Positions 57,990-64,000 of a stretch of 64,000 bases of DNA are shown here, in pieces; within the stretch, counting starts at the first letter, position 1, and every line of letters starts with the position of its first letter. Where the stretch lies: contig OY821775.1 of NCBI GenBank assembly GCA_963682175.1, positions 9,024,501-9,088,500 of the forward strand. The letters run 5' to 3'. The notes below the pieces were generated by a model. The model saw only the letters and a list, made by a program, of their open reading frames with translations, did no database searches and had not been told where the DNA came from. Origin of the DNA: Triglochin maritima. Its lineage: Eukaryota; Streptophyta; Magnoliopsida; Alismatales; Juncaginaceae. Both the position numbers and the translations under genes were made by a program.

Positions 57990-59430
57990 GAATGAACCTG
58001 AACCTTAATAAACTTTTCTCCTTAAACACAACATGTCACATAAGACAACATGGTTTTGGTGTCAAATCCAAACGTGAACGTCTTACTGTCCATTTTGATT
58101 GGGTTCTAAAGCAAAAATTATTATGGCTCTTTGATGATAGAGAACAAATTTTGGGGGACATATTCAAAGCAAAATATGATTTTGTGGGTTTAATTTTTGC
58201 TCTCGAGAGAAATGGCTCGTTAGGTTCATCACGCCTGTGCCAGGAATTAAAAAGGTGTTTCTAGCTTTTAAAATCGGATTATGTTGTAAAGTAAGGAACG
58301 AGAAATTAACTCTTTTTTGGGAAAACATATGACATCTTTGAGGAATCTTTTTCCTCAACTTTACGAAGCTACTAGTAGCAAGTCTCTAACCGTTCATGAA
58401 TTCCTACTTTTGCCAGATATTATTGGTAGAGCATTACCTGTTAATGAAAATGTTTTATGTAATGTGGATAATATAACATCTTTTTTTGAGCAAGTATTTA
58501 GTCATATTTTAATTAATGGAGAAAAAGATGACAGATACTTTTGGAGACGGCCAAAAGACGGCAAATTTTTAGTTAATTTTTTTATGGTTTCTTTAACTAT
58601 AAAGTTATTGATAATTATTGGGGTAAATGGTTGTGGAAACAATTTTGTCCATTAGAAGTTAAAAACTTCATCTGGCTTCTCTTCTTAAATACATGTGCAA
58701 CAAGGGTAAATCTTCTTAATCGATGGAATGATTGTAATTGCTTGTGTGGCCTATGTGGTATGGATATAGAAGATACTTTGCATCTCTTCTTTAATTGTGA
58801 GTACACATTAATTATATGGTTGGAATGCCATGTTGTGTAACCGTGACCTCATTTCTCAAGGATGGAATAATAACGTATTGACTCAGTTACGTAACTTTAA
58901 TTGTAATATTTCATTTAGTGACTTATAGAATATTTGTAGGTATTGCTTACATTTGGAAAGAGCGCAACTCACACCACTTCCAAAGAAAGTAGACGTCCGA
59001 TTTAAAGAAAATTATTCGACACTTTCTCTCTGGTGAAAATTTGGTTAGGTGATACAGCCAATATGGCTGATGGTTTTGCCTCATCCATTAATCAGGCTAT
59101 TGCGAATCTGAACATGCCGCGATCTCCACATTATTTGATGGATGAGGAAACTTAGTACTTTGGATAGGTGGTGTATGCTTCGTGTAGCTATTGAATCCAC
59201 AGGGATTACATTTCCTACATCTTTTTGGTTGAATGTATCACTTATGTTTTTTAGGTTCTAAATACTTATTTGATGAAGTTATTATCCATCGGGTTCTTTG
59301 ATTTGCTTTTGTAATTTGGGTATGATAAAGGTTTTGGGTTATGGTGGTTTGGAAGTATTACAAACTCTTATGCACTGTTTCTCATATTATTAATGAAATA
59401 GCAGCAATGGTAGTTATTATAAAAAAAAAT
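57990..59430 (+). mobile_element. LINE (non-LTR retrotransposon) 3' remnant
   Basis: Broken frames on the + strand match the C-terminal end of plant L1-type reverse transcriptases: SLRNLFPQLYEATSSKSLTV, DDRYFWRRPKDGKFLV, and then the zf-RVT finger PLEVKNFIWLLFLNTCATRV, CLCGLCGMDIEDTLHLFFNC, W (to 58840), followed by a degraded WKERN motif near 58955. It ends in a short A-rich tail (59422-59430). The endonuclease and polymerase parts are missing, consistent with 5' truncation on insertion. Confidence 0.75.
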
Positions 59431-61936
59431 ACTTGTTTTAAATTTTCTTGTCTTTACAGTTAGACAGCTATAAAGACGTATAACTACTATTCTTCAACAC
59501 TCATGTGTGCAAAGAACCATGGGAAGAAGATGGCCGACAGTTTTACAACTTTGAGGTCCCCTTCATCACGTGGTCTCAACTCCGAAGGACATGAACATGT
59601 CGGATGCTAAGAGCTGTGCTGTGCTCCACAGCATTGTGATCGTCAAGTTGTTCTTACAGTTGTCAGTGGACTCTTTGTATATATCGACAAGATAATAGCG
59701 AAGAATGTAGGAAGGAAAAATAATAGAACTTGCATCTTGTATCAAAACGAAGCTCGTGTAATTCCATGACAAGCTGTCACGATTGCTGTCATTGCTCAAG
59801 GATGCTCACACCAATAAATAGTGCTCTATTTCAGATCTTGTTTGAATGGTGCCAAGCATGATGCCAAAGCATGTGGTCTGTTTGTCCATTCGACCATCAT
59901 TGTGCACGTTTGGACTATTAAATTTGAATTTAGACTTATGAAAAATTTAATGTTAAAATGTGAGTTCTTAAGACACACGAGATTCTCATTTTTTTAGTCT
60001 CATGGAAACATGAAAAATATTTTTTAATATCATTTCCCATAATCCCTTTGAATCTTTGATGGTAGAAAGAGAATATGAGAAAATACTTCACACTTGCGCG
60101 CGTCTATGTTTTGATGGAAATTTGAGACTCTAAGTCTTTTGGTAATAGAAATATCTTTTTAGTCCTCGATTTAAATGCATATTGCATTTAAGTTCCTGAC
60201 AGCTCGATTGAAAGGTCTTTCTGATTTTATTTTTGTTATTTGTTTCCTAAACATAATATTATTTGTCAGCTTCGTCTAGATTTTGTTGTATATTTTATTC
60301 GATATTTGTAACCTAATGTTTTACATGATAATATTTGTTAGTTTCACAACAGTGCATTGGTCTCATCTCACGGAGTTCGCTTGTTGTTAAGCTCCTCAGG
60401 AAGAATGGAAGATCAACCGGCTGAAATTTTGAATGAGTTATTTACTTGTTTGAATGGTGCACTTGAGAATCGTACACTATTCAAGTATTCATGCTGCTTC
60501 GAAATATAACCAGTACACAACAGCTGATCAAAATGAATACCAAGCCGAGGGTGTTGTTTGAAAAAATCTACTCAAATTTGTTGTTTGGTTCAAATTTAGA
60601 TAGTTGATATTAATGTCAAATGCTAGTGTTTTATGTTAAAAATATAGTTACATGAATATACATAATTATAAATTGTCTTGGTTTTCATATGATCTTATGC
60701 TTATTGTGAATAAACTACGTACTATCAATACAAGATAATAAGATGACATTTATAACCATTAAAATTATAAATTTTATCATTTGAATTGTTTGTTGAGTTT
60801 TCATGTCAAATATTGTAATGTGTTGTAATTTGAACTAAACAATTATAAGAGAGGTGGCTCACAATGTGGTCCATGTCCATGATGAAGTAAGTGGCACCAC
60901 CAAATAATGAACCAACGGTGTGAACAAGAGCTAGTTTGGTGCACCAATGCGATGAGCCCTGGATTGTTGATTTGCACAACATGATTAAAGTCATCTATTG
61001 ACCCGTGTTTAATTAATTGGATACGAACCGAATTGAACACAATACCACATGTGGCCAGATCTGATTAGAGCTATTTGCGCCCGAAAGCCTTGTTCTTTGT
61101 TGATCTGAATAGTTGTAATCTCCCTTCTCTCTACTTCTTGCACCTATGATCCAAGCTCCTCTTGTCTCGACTCCGGATCTCGATTTCTTGTAGGAATGTC
61201 ATCTAGAGGAGCTTAAGACGAAAAAATGTTCAACATATGTGGTTTAAAGACTCTGCAAGAGCAATAACTAAATGCTACAATATGTTCTAAAAGAAAATTT
61301 TAAGTTTCAATTGACAAGTTTTCATATTTTGAACATTAGAAACTACAATGAATACAATTGCATTTTATACAAATAGTGCATGCCAAAACACATGAAAACG
61401 AAGGCTCTTTCAAACTGTGATCAATACACCGAAACACAAATATAATTGGAATTCAATTAAAAAAATATAACAAAAAATTGATAAATTTTAAAGGAAAATC
61501 CTTGATATAAAATTTGAAGTTTGAAGTTTGAACAATTAAGATCAGAAAACAAGTCGTTAGGTTCCTACAGACCTACTTTGTTGTAGAATCACGAAAATAA
61601 CTTGTAAACGTATAGAAAAATAGAGGACGTGCAATAGAAACAATAAATAATCATCATCATGTCGACTTTCAAACAAAATCTTCTTGCAAGGGAGCTTCTC
61701 TATTGTCATTGGTGATTTTGAGATACAACACTTTATTTCCGAATCGACCATCCCATGGACATAGTAACTTCTTTCCTAAATCGACCATCACGATTACATT
61801 AATTTCTAACACGTACCCATTTAAATTCATTCAAATAGTCTATTCTGAACACATGCGTTTGACTGGAGATGGTCGGTAAAGTTCACAGTCAATAAAAAAT
61901 ATGGAAAACATGTCAGATTTCACTAGAAACTACGTT
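59431..61936. other. AT-rich intergenic DNA
   Basis: No coding or RNA gene recognised on either strand. Short frames at 59566-59799, 60806-61040 and 61557-61751 have no family resemblance that I can see. Confidence 0.45.
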
Positions 61937-62377
61937 TTGAGACCACCATTAACCCCAACTCAAAAATCTCCCAACCTAATTTCTCTCTCCTCTACGTGAG
62001 CAAAAAATACTATACAACCTACAACTCAACCTAACTCATTTTTCATCTCTTAACCCCAACCTCACTTTTAACAAGCACTCTCCTCCAATTTATTTCTTTT
62101 TACCTCATTTTTTATTCCACCACAAAAATACACAAACTATTAAATAAATTATTTTTACAACGACTTTATCTTATTGTTTTTCATTTATTTTAATTCTCAG
62201 GAATTATTTCTAATTATATAAAATAATATACATATCAATAAAAAATTACCTATATTTTTTAATATTGATAATAGTTAATAATGTTAATATATTTAATCTA
62301 ATAAAATTACGTTAATTGTCAAACAATTTTGAAAAATTAGATTTAATAATGATCACTCCAACGGGTCGGTCGGGGGT

Positions 62378-62424
62378 CTCGCTCCCCGGTGAGCGAGCGG
62401 CGTTCCACCTCGCCGGTGAGGTGG
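62378..62424. repeat. Pair of adjacent GC-rich hairpins
   Basis: CTCGCTC-CCCGGT-GAGCGAG (62378-62397) and CCACCTC-GCCGGT-GAGGTGG (62405-62424). Different stems with 7-bp arms but nearly the same loop. Confidence 0.85.
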
Positions 62425-62807
62425 CAGGGGTGGCAAGGGGCAGCACCCACTGAAGATTTTTTATTTTTGAGATTTATTAGTAATTCTCTACCGATTTATT
62501 TGGGTTACTAATGTGTTTTTGGGTGAACATCGGTAAATTCATGTGTTCTATTTTTACTAGGTAATTTTCTTTAATTATATACACTTACAATTATCTTACT
62601 AATTTTGTTTAGTTACTTACATTTATTTTTACTAATTTTGATTAATTATTTACATTTATTTTACTAATTTTTATTAATTATTTTCGTTTATTTTAATTTT
62701 CAGAAATTAATTCTAATTATATAAAAACATATACATATCAATTAAATATTATTTAACAAATAAAAAACTAATTTTTAATCTTTATTTTAAAAAAAATAAA
62801 AAAATTG

Positions 62808-62860
62808 GGCCAACCCGGGTTGGCCACGTGGCCAACCCAGGTTGGAACCCAAGTCGGGTC
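62808..62860. repeat. GGCCAACCCGGGTTGGCC palindrome block
   Basis: Perfect 18-bp palindrome at 62808-62825, followed by ACGT and a near copy of one arm (GGCCAACCCAGGTTGG), then GTCGGGTCCCCGACC-type inverted words to about 62885. Confidence 0.9.
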
Positions 62861-63108
62861 CCCGACCCAGGTCGGGACCCGACCTGGCCCCCCCATTAAG
62901 GAACCTGGGGTCGGGTCGAGACCTGACCCCAAAAGGCCATCCGTTAAGAATAGCCCGAGGATAACGGAACAAACTCCGAAGTCGAAACACAAAAAGCAAG
63001 GCGAGAGTTTTCTTCTGAAAGTTGATGGATTGCATTAATTAATGACCTTTATGGTTACTTAAAACTGGTGATTAGAAATCAACCCTTACAAGTTGCTACA
63101 CCTAACTC

Positions 63109-63294
63109 TCAAGCGTCTGCTGATGAGTAAGTGTGCTCCGAGCATGACAGAAAACCAAGTGGCTTTGAAACACGCTCCTCCACCGCAACCGCCTTTGTTG
63201 CCTCAAGTTCTACATGCTCATTTGCCATATCCTCCATTCGAGCATAATGATGAATCTCCTCGAGCTCGCTTTCAGTTGGATGGTTGTTCGACAA
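63109..63294 (-). pseudogene. Unrecognised C-terminal exon-like fragment
   Basis: Minus-strand frame with balanced, soluble-protein composition: SELEEIHHYARMEDMANEHV and ELEATKAVAVEERVSKPL, ending SSADA then TGA. An acceptor-like TTTAAG lies just upstream on the minus strand, and another possible exon (SILAYELRSNSHIV, about 63308-63355) is out of frame. I do not recognise the family. It could be a gene remnant; the MITE at 63456 lies further upstream. Confidence 0.3.
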
Positions 63295-63455
63295 AACCAG
63301 TAGGCCTTAAACAATGTGAGAGTTGCTTCTTAATTCATATGCAAGAATAGAGCGCCAACCTGAATTTGAAATTAGGTGAGAGTCACGATTAGTAAATCCA
63401 GATTCACACACCAACCTGAATTAAAACGCAGAGATCACTGTATAATAATAATAAT

Positions 63456-63636
63456 ATAAAAATTTTCTAGTGAGTCTAGAGTTTTATTTTTAATGGTGAA
63501 TAATTTCAGTTGGACGGTGGTTATGCTAATAAATGATGTAACGATGAATATTAACTGTAGAATAACTGTAATTTAAATCTAACGGTGAAATTGAATGTTA
63601 TTTAAATTATAAGCCTGAGTTTATCGGATCTTGACT
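63456..63636 (-). mobile_element. MITE, diverged relative of the 6348/6571 copies
   Basis: Read in reverse it starts GTCAAGATCCGATAAACTCA and contains TTCACCGTTAGATTTAAATT, ACAGTTAATATTCATCGTTA and AGCATAACC, then ends CTAGACTCACTAG. These parallel the words CACCGTTGGATCTTATTTAC, ACAGTTAATCTCACCATTCA and CTAGTGAGC of the copies near 6.5 kb. Confidence 0.55.
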
Positions 63637-63802
63637 AAATAATAATAATAATAATAATATCTGAATACGAAATCCTTTCCCCCCAAAATCAAAACGATGG
63701 TTATTTGGGGGGGTTCCACCACTCCTCCCACTGAGTCCCGTCGGTGGTCGCCTCAAAACCCTAATTTCCGCTCCTGTCCCTCCTCCGGTGGTCGAATCCA
63801 CG

Positions 63803-63949
63803 ATGGAACCCCCACAACGACCGCAACAAGTAACAACCACTCTTCCCTCTCCAATCCCGCAAGAGGAGTGGTCCCTCTCCGACTTCGAGATCGGGAAGCC
63901 CCTCGGCGAGGGCAAGTTCGGCAAAGTCTTCTTGGCCCGAGAAAAAGAG
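63803..63949 (+). CDS. AUR1: Aurora kinase, first exon
   Basis: 49 codons from ATG 63803 to a GTAAAT donor at 63950. A short Pro/Gln/Thr-rich N-terminus leads into [20 protein letters not shown] and KVFLAREKE. The W-(S/T)-L-x-D-F-(D/E)-IG-PLG-GKFG-V block is the start of the Aurora catalytic domain, including the glycine loop GEGKFG. In plants AUR1/2 act on spindle and cell-plate microtubules and AUR3 at centromeres. The IGKPLG and REK features favour the AUR1/2 type. The rest of the gene lies beyond the window. An out-of-frame ATG at 63697 would only matter if the transcript starts that far upstream. Confidence 0.8.
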
Positions 63950-64000
63950 GTAAATTAAACTTTCCAATTTTCCGAACAGAAAGTGTCGTTCTCGATTTTC

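Larger units (their letters stand above)
61937..62957. mobile_element. Probable Harbinger-like non-autonomous element(s)
   Basis: The left end (GACCACCATTAACCCCAACTC near 61940) and the inverted right end (GGGCTATTCTTAACGGATGG, ending about 62957) share a TTAAC-centred TIR style with elements A and B. Two internal AT-rich blocks at about 62188-62250 and 62695-62750 are near-duplicates (TAATTATATAAAA and ACATATCAAT words), and each is followed by a GC-rich hairpin block, which suggests two related elements or an internal duplication. Exact borders and target sites are uncertain. Confidence 0.45.

Noticed and set aside
63697..63802. Upstream start for the Aurora kinase
   Set aside because: The ATG at 63697 is out of frame with the kinase exon; the ATG at 63803 gives the expected short N-terminus.

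Overview
This is nuclear DNA from a flowering plant, almost certainly a eudicot. The evidence is spliced genes with GT-AG introns, a full ERECTA-family receptor kinase gene, a fasciclin-like arabinogalactan protein gene, a plant-type sugar-nucleotide/phosphate translocator gene, the first exon of an Aurora kinase, an AT-rich background, and dense plant-type transposons (Ty1/copia, solo LTRs, MULE, hAT, PIF/Harbinger-like, Tourist-like, LINE). No bacterial, organellar or CRISPR sequence was seen.

Layout. 1-6.3 kb: the 3' part of a TPX2-like gene (exons about 1582-5499, + strand), with 5' exons not visible and no C-terminal TPX2 repeats found. 6.3-6.9 kb: two tandem MITE copies with a 107-bp perfect palindrome at the junction. 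9.5-11.4 kb: a TIR element holding an 800-bp VNTR. 14.4-19.3 kb: a complete but disabled Ty1/copia element (224-bp LTRs, 5-bp target duplication, three in-frame stops, one frameshift). 21.2-25.9 kb: an older reverse-strand copia remnant split by a 1448-bp solo LTR full of GGTCGACC palindromes. 26.45-31.89 kb: an intact 27-exon ERECTA-like (ERL1/ERL2 type) gene, hemmed in by transposons on both sides. 32.2-34.4 and 42.4-45.5 kb: two PIF/Harbinger-like non-autonomous elements that carry a Myb/SANT-like ORF1 but no transposase. 34.7-37.7 kb: a MULE carrying a Ulp1-protease fragment. 40.0-41.9 kb (minus): a two-exon translocator gene. 44.1-44.9 and 47.3-48.2 kb: two solo LTRs of one family, the first inside the second ORF1. 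50.6-51.4 kb: a hAT-type element with an exact 8-bp target duplication. 51.9-52.4 kb: a Tourist-like MITE. 54.7-56.6 kb: an FLA8/FLA10-type gene. 58-59.4 kb: a LINE 3' remnant. 61.9-63.0 kb: a probable Harbinger-like element with GC-rich hairpins. 63.8 kb to the end: exon 1 of an Aurora kinase.

The host genes are separate transcription units with no operon logic. Two relate to cell-wall and glycan supply (FLA, translocator), one to stomatal and organ patterning (ERL), and two to mitotic spindle assembly (TPX2-like, Aurora); TPX2 is a known activator of Aurora A-type kinases. The most unusual material is the pair of ORF1-only Harbinger-like elements. Each has a tandem array upstream of the ORF with a different repeat length (72 bp versus 39 bp) but a shared core near CAGTATNCGCGTG, and each ends in a terminal GTTAA-loop hairpin.
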